From: an uncultured Ilyobacter sp.
GTDB taxonomy: Bacteria; Fusobacteriota; Fusobacteriia; Fusobacteriales; Fusobacteriaceae
Assembly: GCF_963668085.1 (NCBI RefSeq)
Contig: NZ_OY764058.1
Coordinates: 62,001 to 126,000 of the forward strand
Reading direction: 5' to 3'
DNA length: 64,000 nt
Made by a program: the position numbers and the translations under genes. The notes beneath the pieces were generated by a model. It saw only the letters and a list, made by a program, of their open reading frames with translations, did no database searches and was not told where the DNA came from. Of the stretch, positions 55,387-64,000 are shown piece by piece (within the stretch, counting starts at the first letter, position 1; every line of letters starts with the position of its first letter).

Positions 55387-56592
55387 CTATACTCTTTTTA
55401 TTATTAGAGCAGTTCCCATTCCTCCCCCTATACACAGAGAGGCCAATCCTGTTTTTACGTCTCTTTTTATCATCTCATGGATAAGAGTAGTTGTAATTCT
55501 ATTCCCAGATGCTCCTACAGGATGTCCTATTGCTATAGCTCCTCCATTAACATTTGTCCTTTCTGAGAACCATTCAAGTGAAACACCGTGCTGTTTTGAC
55601 AGTTCGGTCATTACACCTAAAGACTGAGCCGCAAAGGCTTCATTTAATTCCAAAAGCTCTATATCTTCAAGCTTCATATCTAATTTACCAAGTGCATTGT
55701 TTATTGCAGGAACAGGTCCCATTCCCATTATAGAGGGATCCACTCCTCCTTGACCTGTAGATATTATCTCAGCTATGGGTTTAAGATTATATTTTTCTAC
55801 CGCTTCTTCAGAGGCAAGAAGTAGCATACTTGCTCCATCATTTAGGCCTGATGCATTTCCTGCTGTTACACTACCGTCTTTTTTAAAGGCTGGTCTTAAT
55901 TTTGCCAAAATTTCAGGAGTGGTTTTTCTATTTGGATGTTCATCTTGGTCTACAACAACGCTTCCTTTTCTGCTTTTAACTTCTACAGGAACAATTTCAC
56001 CTTTAAATCTTCCAGAATCCACCGCTGCAATTGCTCTCTTTTGAGATTCCATTGCAAATTTATCTTGAGCATCTCTTGTAAGACCATATTTCTCAACAAT
56101 ATTTTCAGCTGTTATTCCCATATGATAGTCATTAAAAGAATCTGTCAGAGCATCTTTTATCATGTGATCGATCATTTTTATATCAGCCATCTTGTGACCG
56201 CCTCTTACTGCTGCAGGAAGTACAAAACCTGCCTGAGACATAGACTCAGTTCCACCAGCAATTATAAGATTGGCTTCCCCTGATTTGATGTTGCTGTAAG
56301 CTGAGATTACAGACTTCATTCCGCTTCCGCAGATAATGTTTAGTGAATAAGCCGGAACTTCATAAGGAACTCCTCCTGCCACTGCAGCCTGTCTCCCTAT
56401 CCCTTGTCCATGACCTGCAGGCAAGACATTTCCAATTACAACTTCGTCAAGATTTTTAGGATCAATACCAGTTTCTTCAACAATATTTCTTATTACTGTC
56501 CCTCCAAGTTCAGCTGGAGAAACGCTACTTAATCCACCTAAAAAGGTTCCCACAGGTGTTCTTTTTGCACTTATTACATATACTTTTCTCAT
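55387..56592 (-). CDS. Acetyl-CoA acetyltransferase (thiolase)
   Basis: 401 residues. Cleaves acetoacetyl-CoA to two acetyl-CoA or condenses them. The nucleophilic Cys is in NIICGSGMKSV (about 88), the conserved His in NVNGGAIAIGHPVGASGNR and the second Cys in SLCIGGGMGTAL. Length and motifs are those of biosynthetic/degradative thiolase II. The gene follows atoA by about 70 nt on the same strand, so it is likely in the atoDA transcript. Confidence 0.95.
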   Translation of the reverse strand: MRKVYVISAKRTPVGTFLGGLSSVSPAELGGTVIRNIVEETGIDPKNLDEVVIGNVLPAGHGQGIGRQAAVAGGVPYEVPAYSLNIICGSGMKSVISAYSNIKSGEANLIIAGGTESMSQAGFVLPAAVRGGHKMADIKMIDHMIKDALTDSFNDYHMGITAENIVEKYGLTRDAQDKFAMESQKRAIAAVDSGRFKGEIVPVEVKSRKGSVVVDQDEHPNRKTTPEILAKLRPAFKKDGSVTAGNASGLNDGASMLLLASEEAVEKYNLKPIAEIISTGQGGVDPSIMGMGPVPAINNALGKLDMKLEDIELLELNEAFAAQSLGVMTELSKQHGVSLEWFSERTNVNGGAIAIGHPVGASGNRITTTLIHEMIKRDVKTGLASLCIGGGMGTALIIKRV

Positions 56593-56662
56593 ATTTATAG
56601 TCCCCTTTTATATAATTTTTATTTAGAAAGAAAATTTTAATACTATACTTAAAACTTATTCA

Positions 56663-57319
56663 TTAAAAATTCATTGTTTTTAAATCATTATTTACTATAA
56701 GTTTTGCCTCTGTTAAGTCTTGAATTTCTTTCACTGTAGTATCTGGAGCAATTTCCTTTAGAAGCAGTCCTTCAGAAGTTACTTCCATGACTCCTAGCTC
56801 TGTGATGATCATATTTACCTGTTTTACAGCTGTAAAAGGTAGGGTGCACTTCTTTAAAATCTTTGCTTTTCCTCTGGCTGTATGAGTCATTGCTATGATT
56901 ACTTTTTTTGCTCCAACGACTAGATCCATTGCTCCACCCATTCCAGGTACTTTTTTACCAGGAATGATCCAGTTTGCAAGGTTTCCCTCTTCGTCTACCT
57001 GAAGTGATCCCAAAACTGTCACATCTACATGTCCCCCACGAATAATACCAAAGGAGGTGGCACTGTCAAATGTTGCTCCGTGTTCAAATATTGTTACCGG
57101 CTCTCCTCCGGCATTAGTAAGATCTAAATCTATATTAGATTCATCAGGCTCTGGTCCTAGACCTATAAGTCCGTTTTCAGACTGAAATATAACTTCAACA
57201 TCATCTTCTATATAGTTCCCAACAAGTGTAGGTAGCCCTATACCCAAGTTTACTACATCTCCTGAAGAAAGTTCCTGTGCAACTCTTTTAGCAATTCTTC
57301 CTTTTACATCTAGACTCAT
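56663..57319 (-). CDS. atoA: Acetate/acetoacetate CoA-transferase, beta subunit
   Basis: 218 residues. The active-site Glu lies in QSENGLIG, the form used by class I CoA-transferases. [52 protein letters not shown] are family blocks. It activates acetoacetate or short acids with acyl-CoA as donor. Starts 2 nt after the atoD stop. Confidence 0.95.
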   Translation of the reverse strand: MSLDVKGRIAKRVAQELSSGDVVNLGIGLPTLVGNYIEDDVEVIFQSENGLIGLGPEPDESNIDLDLTNAGGEPVTIFEHGATFDSATSFGIIRGGHVDVTVLGSLQVDEEGNLANWIIPGKKVPGMGGAMDLVVGAKKVIIAMTHTARGKAKILKKCTLPFTAVKQVNMIITELGVMEVTSEGLLLKEIAPDTTVKEIQDLTEAKLIVNNDLKTMNF

Positions 57320-57321
57320 TA

Positions 57322-57975
57322 TTATTCTCCTTCCTTCACAATATAATCAACAAAGAGGTGCGGTGTCATAACATTATCAACATGAATTGTTCCAGGTTCC
57401 ACAATTTCTTTAGCTCCAACCATAACTAACTCTGCAGCAGTAGCCATAACCTTGTTAAAATTTTGAGTCGTATATCTATATACAATGTTTCCTTTTTTGT
57501 CTACAATAGATCCACCTATGAGAGCCACATCTGCTTTCAATGCCTCTTCGAGAAGATATTTTTCTCCCTGAATTTCCAGAATCTTTTTCCCCTCTTCTAC
57601 AATAGTACCTAAACCAGTGGGAGTGAGAACTCCTCCGAGACCTGCTCCGCCAGATCTGATCTGTTCCACAAGTGTTCCCTGAGGAACTAATACCACTTCC
57701 ATTTTTCCTTCATTCATTAGTTCTCCGGCCATTGGGTTTAGTCCGATATGAGATGCGATAAGTTTTTTTACCTGTCCGTTGGATATTAATTTCCCTACTC
57801 CCTTGTCTGGATAACCAGCATCATTACAGATTATGGTCAAATCCTTTGCCCCGCATTCTACTATAGCATCAATAAGAGTTTCCGGTGTTCCTTGTACCAT
57901 AAATCCTCCGACCATTATACTCATACCGTCTTTAATATGACTTATGGCTTCTTTAGCTAAAACTACTTTTGACAT
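57322..57975 (-). CDS. atoD: Acetate/acetoacetate CoA-transferase, alpha subunit
   Basis: 217 residues from the ATG at 57975, which has AAAGGAG upstream; the ATG at 58023 would add 16 residues with a poorer site. Segments are [30 protein letters not shown] and [23 protein letters not shown]. It forms a heterotetramer with AtoA. First gene of the operon, below the TetR-linked inverted repeats. Confidence 0.94.
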   Translation of the reverse strand: MSKVVLAKEAISHIKDGMSIMVGGFMVQGTPETLIDAIVECGAKDLTIICNDAGYPDKGVGKLISNGQVKKLIASHIGLNPMAGELMNEGKMEVVLVPQGTLVEQIRSGGAGLGGVLTPTGLGTIVEEGKKILEIQGEKYLLEEALKADVALIGGSIVDKKGNIVYRYTTQNFNKVMATAAELVMVGAKEIVEPGTIHVDNVMTPHLFVDYIVKEGE

Positions 57976-58030
57976 TTTTTCTCCTTTCTGTTTCCCTGTT
58001 ATAATTTTTTTATTAAATATCACCCGTTGT

Positions 58031-58120
58031 GCAAGTACTTGCTTGCATCATGGTCAAAAAAAATGTTCTGAAAATTTAGTTATGAACAATTTTTCACTTT
58101 GCAAGCAAACACTTGCAAAG
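58031..58120. promoter_or_regulatory. Probable TetR operator sites upstream of atoD
   Basis: Two inverted repeats: GCAAGTACTTGC at 58031-58042 (followed by TTGC) and a 24-nt repeat at 58097-58120 with 9-bp arms CTTTGCAAG and CTTGCAAAG. The second contains GCAAGCAAACACTTGC, which matches the site at 59209 before atoE (GCAAGCAAATACTTGC). The remaining gap up to 58400 is AT-rich. Confidence 0.7.
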
Positions 58121-58400
58121 ATCTTAAAAAAATATCTCTCTCGAGAAACGTATATTTGATAATAGAGTATATTACAACTTTTTATTCTCTGTCAAGTAAA
58201 GACATAATTTTTTTTATTTTTTTGTAATTGAGAAATTCTATTTATATATTAATAAAAATTTTACTAAACTTGTGAAAAAATATTTTTTAAGTAAACCTTA
58301 TGGTATAACTTACAAAATCCAGACTAAATGTATAATAGCTTATTTTTATGATAAATAGTCTATTTGTCGCAATATAATATATTTATAAATAGATTAAAAA

Positions 58401-58958
58401 TTAAGCAACGTACATTTTAATAATTTTTTCCACTTCTTCCTCGAGAATATCTTTTACATTTAAATTCTCCAGTATTTCTTTGTTGAAGATCTTAAAAGTG
58501 AATATTCCCATCACAATAGAAATAATAGATACGGCAACTATCTCAGGATTACCTGTAAATTCTCCTTTTTCTTTTTTTTCAGTGAGATAATCTCTAAAAT
58601 AATTTTTATACTTAAGTGAATTGGTAAATTTAGCGGATTCTTCGTCTATTTGCTTTATCTGAAGTTTGTAAAAAAGCTGGTTATTGAGTAAAAAATTATA
58701 AAAATCCACTGCAAAGATCAATAAATCCTTTTCAATAATTCCAGTAAGATCATTTTTAAGCTTGTTTATTATATTCCCTTCAACTGAAAAGTTTGTTATA
58801 ACCTCTTGAAAGAGTTTGCTTTTACTTTCAAATTTTCTGAAAATCGTGACTTCATTCACCCCAGATTCAGTGGCTATTTTTTTAGTAGTAACTCCTGAAT
58901 AACCATATTTTGAAAAAAGTTCTAAAGAAGTTTTTAAAATTTTATCTTCTATTGTCAA
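58401..58958 (-). CDS. TetR-family transcriptional regulator
   Basis: 185 residues with the N-terminal TetR helix-turn-helix (TSLELFSKYGYSGVTTKKIATESGVNEVTIFRKFESKSKLFQEV) and a ligand-binding C-terminal half. The start is TTG at 58958; no ATG is available nearby. It lies between the atoDA operon and atoE, with GCAAG/CTTGC repeats on both sides, so it most likely represses the C4-acid genes and is released by an acyl-CoA or a related ligand. The inducer is not known. Confidence 0.88.
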   Translation of the reverse strand: MTIEDKILKTSLELFSKYGYSGVTTKKIATESGVNEVTIFRKFESKSKLFQEVITNFSVEGNIINKLKNDLTGIIEKDLLIFAVDFYNFLLNNQLFYKLQIKQIDEESAKFTNSLKYKNYFRDYLTEKKEKGEFTGNPEIVAVSIISIVMGIFTFKIFNKEILENLNVKDILEEEVEKIIKMYVA

Positions 58959-59079
58959 CTGCCTTACCGCCCTTCTATAAATTTAAAAATTTAATTTTAA
59001 CTATTATACTCTAAAAATAGGTTTGTGACAAAATATATTATATTTCCGAATACGGATAGTGATTTTTTTAATTTATTTT

Positions 59080-59108
59080 TTGTAAATTAAAAAAAAATGT
59101 GGTATAAC
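59080..59108 (+). promoter_or_regulatory. Promoter-like sequence upstream of atoE
   Basis: TTGTAA at 59080-59085, 17-bp spacer, TATAAC at 59103-59108, with an extended TGG before the -10. Confidence 0.5.
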
Positions 59109-59208
59109 TTATCAAGTAAAATAATTCTCATGTTTATGAATTTATTTATACGGCCGATTAACAAAAAAAATGCATTTTTTTAGTACTTATTTATTTTTTA
59201 TACATTAT

Positions 59209-59228
59209 GCAAGCAAATACTTGCTTGC
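59209..59228. promoter_or_regulatory. Probable TetR operator before atoE
   Basis: GCAAGCAAATACTTGCTTGC, inverted repeat GCAAG-N6-CTTGC, matching the spacing of the second site near atoD. It is between the promoter and the atoE start, 75 nt before the ATG. Nothing else is seen in 58959-59302. Confidence 0.7.
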
Positions 59229-59302
59229 TAAAAATCAGTCGGAAATTTCCATAAACACAGAGTTATTAAATTAAAATTTAAAATAGCACAAGGGGGTTAA
59301 CA

Positions 59303-60661
59303 ATGAAAAAAATTTTTAACAAAATGACAAAATTTTCTGTAGGAATAATGCAAAAATATCTTCCAGATCCATTTATATTTGCTATAATTTTGACCTTTAT
59401 AGTATTTGTTATGGCATTATTTGTTACTCAATCTTCACCGTTAGCGATTATCGAAGCATGGAGCAAGGGTTTATGGAGTTTACTGTCTTTTTCAATGCAG
59501 ATGGCGCTGGTACTTGTGACAGGAACTATTTTGGCAACAGCACCTGCTTTTAAAAAAATATTAGGTAAGATAGCCTCTATTCCAAAAAATAAAATTCAAG
59601 CTATAGTTGTTGTAAATTTCATTTCTTTGATAGCTTGTTTTATAAACTGGGGATTCGGATTGGTTATAGGAGCAATTCTTGCAAAAGAGGTTGTTAAAAA
59701 AATTAAAACAGTAGATTATCCTCTATTGATAGCCGCTGCTTATTCTGGTTTCGTAGTTTGGCATGCTGGATTATCTGGTTCAATTCCACTAAAGCTGGCT
59801 TCAGGTGGTAATCTCCTTGCTCAAACTGGAGGAGCCCTTTCAGAGGCGGTCCCTACAAATATGACAATATTCTCAACAATGAACATAGTCATATTTGCGA
59901 TAATACTATTTACAGTACCTTTTCTGCTAGGTTCAATGAATCCCAATGAAAAAGATACTAAATTAGTTTCATTAGACCTTTTAAATGATGAGAGTTCACA
60001 AGCAAAAGTGGATATAAAGGCAATTACACCAGCTCAAAAGCTAGAAAATTCTGTCGCCATAAACTATGTTTTAGGAGCTATGGGTTATGTATATATATTC
60101 TCATATTTTATAAAAAATGGTTTCAGTCTTAACTTAAACATTGTTAATTACATATTTTTGTTTACTGCTATTATTTTGCACGGGACACCTATAAATGTTG
60201 TTAATGCTGTAAATTCTGCCGCTAAGAGTACAGGTGGAATAATCCTACAATTTCCTTTTTATGGTGGTATAATGGGAATTATGACCTTCGTAGGTCCAAA
60301 TGGTACTTCTATAGCCGCAGCTATGTCAAATTTCTTTGTAAATATATCAACTCAAACGACCTTTCCTGTTTTCACTTTCTTCAGTGCAGGTCTTGTTAAC
60401 TTCTTTGTTCCCAGTGGAGGAGGACAATGGGCTGTTCAGGCACCTATAATGATGCCTGCAGGTGCACAGCTAGGTGTTAGTGCAGCTAAAACAGGGATGG
60501 CAATAGCTTGGGGAGATGCTTGGACAAACATGATCCAGCCATTCTGGGCATTACCTGCATTAGGTATAGCAGGTTTAGGAGCAAAAGATATTATGGGATA
60601 TTGCTTGATGGTTCTATTCTATACCGGAGTAGTAATATCTTTAGGTCTTGCTTTTTTATAA
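59303..60661 (+). CDS. atoE: Short-chain fatty acid transporter AtoE
   Basis: 452-residue membrane protein with about twelve helices. SVGIMQKYLPDPFIFAIILT, NFISLIACFINWGFGLVIGAI, AAYSGFVVWHAGLSGSIPLKLA and FVPSGGGQWAVQAPIMMPA are AtoE/ScFAT hallmarks. It would import acetoacetate, 3-hydroxybutyrate, crotonate or butyrate. It is oppositely oriented to the catabolic operon and shares the TetR-type operator. Confidence 0.93.
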   Translation: MKKIFNKMTKFSVGIMQKYLPDPFIFAIILTFIVFVMALFVTQSSPLAIIEAWSKGLWSLLSFSMQMALVLVTGTILATAPAFKKILGKIASIPKNKIQAIVVVNFISLIACFINWGFGLVIGAILAKEVVKKIKTVDYPLLIAAAYSGFVVWHAGLSGSIPLKLASGGNLLAQTGGALSEAVPTNMTIFSTMNIVIFAIILFTVPFLLGSMNPNEKDTKLVSLDLLNDESSQAKVDIKAITPAQKLENSVAINYVLGAMGYVYIFSYFIKNGFSLNLNIVNYIFLFTAIILHGTPINVVNAVNSAAKSTGGIILQFPFYGGIMGIMTFVGPNGTSIAAAMSNFFVNISTQTTFPVFTFFSAGLVNFFVPSGGGQWAVQAPIMMPAGAQLGVSAAKTGMAIAWGDAWTNMIQPFWALPALGIAGLGAKDIMGYCLMVLFYTGVVISLGLAFL

Positions 60662-60747
60662 TATTTTTAAAAGCAAGTTTAATTCTAAAATTGTGTAGAT
60701 ATCAAAGCTATTAGACTACCTAAGATCTATTCTTTTTTATTCAATAA

Positions 60748-60790
60748 ATAAACAGGCTTTCGGAAATAAATTTTCCGAAAGCCTGTTTAT
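60748..60790 (+). terminator. Terminator of atoE
   Basis: A perfect 19-bp stem with a 5-nt loop (60748-60766 with 60772-60790) and a following TGTTT tail. The T run is poor but the stem is very strong. Confidence 0.8.
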
Positions 60791-61018
60791 TGTTTAGTTT
60801 ACAATTATGCAAAATTTTGGTTTTAGTCTCTTTTTAAAGTCTATCCAATTTCTTTTTTAGATCGATAAACTCAAATCTTAGCCTGGTCCTATTTACCTGG
60901 GGATAGCATTCTAAAATCCTTTTAGGCTATCTACAGAGATTGTTAGGAAGTTATTTTCCCAGTGATAATCAGAATTTTAGAGATTTCATTTTTCTCTAAA
61001 TTTAATTTATTTAAAGTT

Positions 61019-62605
61019 TCATTTCGTTTTTATTTGTTGTTTTTCTCTTCTCTCATAAGCTTCTTGCATTACTTCCAAAACCTCACTTAATCCCATTCGG
61101 TTTAAATTTTCAATATACTCGGGCCACTCTTTATCTATATCGGCTCCCTTTAATACCCAATTTTGAATTGATTCTGTCATATAAGGAGTAATAGTACTCC
61201 AGTACAGATCATAAATTTTTCTATCTTCTGGTGTCAATGTAGGTTCTACAAATTCTTCCAAGATATAATTATTTTCCGTGTATATTTTTACACCTTTTAA
61301 GGCATCTGCATTTGTCCATTGTTTTTCATATTCGTAATCCATCTGGAATCCAATAGGGATTTGTGCGCCATCTTCCCACAATATCTGATTTACGGCTTTA
61401 TCAGCATTCAATATATTATCCTTAAATACCGGTTTTCCATTTTTCATTGTATAATGCAGACCCTCTAAACCAAAATTTGCTAACCTTCTTCCTTCAGGCG
61501 TAAAATAAAAATCAAAATATTTTATAGTTTCTATTTGATGTTTATTTTCATATGTTATTGCCCATCCATCAGGTTTTACAGCTGCCCGCATACTTTCTTC
61601 TATCCTCTTGCCATCTGTCCCTATAGGAGGAGCGATAGGTTGGAGATTAAAACCGGGAATAGTCTCACTTAAGGTTTTGTTAAATCCTCCGGTACTAGCA
61701 AACCAATCTCTGGTAGCTCCACCAATATTTTTTCCAAATAATATTTCTCTGGATTTTGAACCCCTTGTAAACACTTCAGGGTCGATTAATTTTTCTTTAT
61801 ACCATTTAATTACATGTTTCATTCCCTCTTTAAATTCAGGCTGAACAACCCCTGAAATTATTTTTCCATCTTCTTCGTAGAATGATAGATATGTGTCTGT
61901 ACCACTAGTTCTGGCTCCCCACATTGTGGTAAGTCTAATAACCTCTTCCCATTGCCTAAAAAATAACGGTACTTCATCTTTTGAGCCATTTCCATTAGGG
62001 TCTTTATCTCTAAACGCTATTAGTGTTTTATAAAATTCATCCACTGTTTGAGGTTCTTTTAATCCTAATTTAACTAGCCAGTCCTGTCTTATCCAGTATC
62101 CTCTGGCAGCTGTTCCATCAACAACATATGGAATGTAGTAAATATGACCGTTTGGAGCTTTTATTGATTCTTTTACATTCGGATGATCATCAAAAAATTT
62201 TTTAATATGTGGGGCATAGTGGTCGATTAAATTGTCTAAAGGAATGAGCTTTCCTTCCATTCCGTATCTTATAAAATCATTTTTTCTTTCGTTTCCACCG
62301 ACGATATCAGGAAGTTGACCGGAGGCCATCATCAAGTTGAACATTTCGTTGCTGTCAGTTTCTATTTCTGAAGCTGTTTCAGTTAATCTTATATTAGTTA
62401 GATCAAAAGCTTTTTTTCCAACTGGACCATTTGGATCGTATACGTATTTATTTCTAAAATGCATATGGATTGTTAAGTCTATTGGTTTTTCAGTTATTAA
62501 GTTTCCCTCTAATTGTTTTGAAGTTTTAGTCTTGTCAGATTCACAGCCGGCTAATATGGTCAGCAATGATAAACCTATAATTAAATTTCTTATTATTTTG
62601 TTCAT
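61019..62605 (-). CDS. Extracellular solute-binding lipoprotein, LplA/YtcQ type
   Basis: 528-residue lipoprotein with lipobox LAGC (Cys at about 21). The body follows the large sugar/oligosaccharide-type family 1 binding proteins related to LplA and YtcQ, including a Ca2+-loop-like DKDPNGNGSKDE and GYWIRQDWLVKLGL. Such proteins feed oligosaccharide (for example polygalacturonate or glycosaminoglycan) ABC importers. No permease or ATPase is visible in the window, so it is an orphan or belongs to a distant transporter. Confidence 0.85.
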   Translation of the reverse strand: MNKIIRNLIIGLSLLTILAGCESDKTKTSKQLEGNLITEKPIDLTIHMHFRNKYVYDPNGPVGKKAFDLTNIRLTETASEIETDSNEMFNLMMASGQLPDIVGGNERKNDFIRYGMEGKLIPLDNLIDHYAPHIKKFFDDHPNVKESIKAPNGHIYYIPYVVDGTAARGYWIRQDWLVKLGLKEPQTVDEFYKTLIAFRDKDPNGNGSKDEVPLFFRQWEEVIRLTTMWGARTSGTDTYLSFYEEDGKIISGVVQPEFKEGMKHVIKWYKEKLIDPEVFTRGSKSREILFGKNIGGATRDWFASTGGFNKTLSETIPGFNLQPIAPPIGTDGKRIEESMRAAVKPDGWAITYENKHQIETIKYFDFYFTPEGRRLANFGLEGLHYTMKNGKPVFKDNILNADKAVNQILWEDGAQIPIGFQMDYEYEKQWTNADALKGVKIYTENNYILEEFVEPTLTPEDRKIYDLYWSTITPYMTESIQNWVLKGADIDKEWPEYIENLNRMGLSEVLEVMQEAYERREKQQIKTK

Positions 62606-62692
62606 TATCCTTCTCCCTAAGCATATTTTGTTAATGTTTAATTATACCTTTATAGTGAGCTTTGATCTACTTTTTATTTTCGTAAAAGATTA

Positions 62693-64000
62693 TTAAATGC
62701 ATTCTTTTTGGAGATAGTGATCACCAATAAGTCTGAGATTTTTGCAATTTATATAATATAGACCCATTGCAAAAAAACCTGTCAAGATATTGCTTAGAAG
62801 CATTCCGTACCAAATGCTATATTCTGACATATGGGTAAATTTTGTAAATATAATAATCAGTGGAAGCCTAAAACAATAGATCCTCATGATACTTATGAAC
62901 ATATTGTATTTCGTATGACCTGTTCCCTGAAATATTCCACTGGTAACTTGGAAGATTGCCCACGGGATAACAGATATAGAGTAGACACTGATTGCGTTCA
63001 CCGTATGGTACAGCACTGCACTGTCACCATTAGAAAAAACTCCTGCTAGTGAGTACTTGAAAGGAAGGACAATACTGATGACGGCACATGATATTACCAA
63101 TGCCATTAAATACGTTTTCTTAATGCTCTCTTTTGCACGTTTCTCTTGACCTGCTCCCAAATTTTGGCTGATGATAGGAGCCAATCCTGTTCCAAAACCT
63201 GCAACTGCTGAAAAGAAAAGAGAATTGATCCTATTGGTAATACCGTAACCTGCCAGTACTTTTTCACCAAAACTAATAACATATTTATTTACCACTATAA
63301 AACTAAAATCTACAGATGATTTTTCTATAATAATAGGGATACCAATTAAGAACAGAGGTATAATAACCTGTTTGCTGAGCTTCAGCAACTTGAATGATAA
63401 TTTCATAACTGTCTTTCTAATAAATACATCATACACAGCATAGCAGCTTGTAAACATCGTTCCAATAATGGTAGAGATGGCCAAACTTTTGATGCCCATA
63501 TTAAACTTAAAAATCAGAATATAAGTTAAAACTATTTTAATTGCCATAGCCACCAAGTTTACATTCATAGATCTCAATGTATCACCATTGGCACTTTTTA
63601 TAGCTATATATGCTGAATTAATAAAAATAAATGGCGAGCTGAGAACTGTCAATCTAAAGTAAAGATTTGCAATGTCTATGATACTTTCTGTTGCTGAAGC
63701 GGCAAGTAAAATTTCCTTTGAAAAACTAAAACATACTATTGTTATTATTATTCCTATAAATACAGCAACAGTAAATAACTGCATAGCAATATTTTTAGCT
63801 TTGTTGTAATCTTTTCTACCGATTTCTCTAGCTATAAGATTTGTACCTGCTACAGACATCCCTAGGCTGATGGCTCTGATAATATTATTCAGGGGGCCTA
63901 CAAATGTTATTGCAGCAATCTCCATGCTGCCTATATTTGAAACAAAAAATGTATCAATCAAATTATACATAGAACGTACAAAATCATTGATTGCTACCGG
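62693..64000 (-). CDS. MATE-family efflux transporter, N-terminus cut off by the window edge
   Basis: The frame is open up to base 64000, and the sequence before the internal ATG at 63970 (PVAINDFVRS) continues the family pattern MYNLIDTFFVSNIG, so the true start is outside. About eleven membrane helices, the repeat structure and GFGTGLAPIISQNLGAG identify the MATE superfamily (DinF/NorM-like), which exports cationic drugs or other compounds using Na+ or H+. The substrate is unknown. The end at 62693 is 88 nt from the start of the binding lipoprotein gene on the same strand. Confidence 0.9.
   Translation of the reverse strand, partial: PVAINDFVRSMYNLIDTFFVSNIGSMEIAAITFVGPLNNIIRAISLGMSVAGTNLIAREIGRKDYNKAKNIAMQLFTVAVFIGIIITIVCFSFSKEILLAASATESIIDIANLYFRLTVLSSPFIFINSAYIAIKSANGDTLRSMNVNLVAMAIKIVLTYILIFKFNMGIKSLAISTIIGTMFTSCYAVYDVFIRKTVMKLSFKLLKLSKQVIIPLFLIGIPIIIEKSSVDFSFIVVNKYVISFGEKVLAGYGITNRINSLFFSAVAGFGTGLAPIISQNLGAGQEKRAKESIKKTYLMALVISCAVISIVLPFKYSLAGVFSNGDSAVLYHTVNAISVYSISVIPWAIFQVTSGIFQGTGHTKYNMFISIMRIYCFRLPLIIIFTKFTHMSEYSIWYGMLLSNILTGFFAMGLYYINCKNLRLIGDHYLQKECI

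Noticed and set aside
58290..58325. A plus-strand promoter (ATGGTATAACTTAC) antisense to the TetR gene, resembling the one before atoE
   Set aside because: The -10 is similar, but the -35 is poor and there is no gene or RNA for it to serve; it may be chance in AT-rich DNA.

Overview
The window is chromosomal DNA of low G+C content, almost certainly from an anaerobic Fusobacteriota bacterium of the Ilyobacter/Propionigenium kind. This is inferred from the gene set, the rRNA style and the fermentative metabolism; I could not run a database search. No phage, transposase or CRISPR array is visible. The left edge cuts a ParB-like gene and the right edge cuts a MATE transporter gene.

Layout. 1-7.2 kb: end of a ParB-like gene, two small unknown genes, two surface-anchored cyclophilins around a GNAT acetyltransferase, a nitroreductase, the manganese exporter MntP and a 6-phosphofructokinase. 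7.2-11.5 kb (minus strand): nqrB-C-D-E-F of the Na+-translocating NADH dehydrogenase, with no nqrA in the operon and an unrecognised 150-residue gene at its end. 11.8-16.9 kb: a complete rrn operon (strong promoter, 16S, 23S, 5S, tRNA-Asn) with visible processing stems. 17-19.2 kb: an FtsW/RodA-like protein and an orphan NlpA-like protein. 19.2-23.5 kb: an asparagine block, with asnB and a DUF896-asnS pair placed behind three near-identical T-box-like leaders, two of them in tandem before asnB. 23.7-32.3 kb: esterase, tRNA-Lys and tRNA-Leu, MscS channel, AzlCD exporter, a large CPA2 antiporter and another alpha/beta hydrolase.

32.3-41.7 kb is a probable sulfonate (taurine-type) island. It holds an ABC importer (permease, binding lipoprotein, ATPase), a cytidylate-kinase-like protein, a TauE/SafE exporter, then an SDR and a SerC-fold aminotransferase, facing a PucR-type regulator. 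A shared element of about 40 bp with an inverted repeat lies upstream of both transcription units. 41.6-45.4 kb: FMN-riboswitch-controlled ribH-ribD-ribE-ribBA. 45.5-47.2 kb: two unknown genes. 47.3-47.5 kb: a candidate structured RNA. 47.9-50.5 kb: two-subunit fumarase plus malic enzyme. 50.6 kb: tRNA-Thr.

50.8-60.8 kb is a coherent C4-acid fermentation cluster: acetoacetate CoA-transferase (AtoDA), thiolase, acetoacetyl-CoA reductase-like SDR, MaoC/PhaJ-type hydratase, butyryl-CoA dehydrogenase and EtfBA. A TetR gene separates it from the short-chain fatty acid transporter AtoE, and a GCAAG/CTTGC inverted repeat flanks the regulator on both sides. Together these genes could take up and ferment 3-hydroxybutyrate, crotonate or acetoacetate to acetate and butyrate. 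The flavin-dependent ETF and NQR proteins fit with the local riboflavin operon. The end of the window has an orphan sugar-type binding lipoprotein and the MATE gene.

The most interesting points are the nqrA-less NQR operon, the T-box-like leaders that lack an evident UGGN bulge, the sulfonate island with its changed SerC-like active site, and the candidate structured RNA at 47.4 kb.
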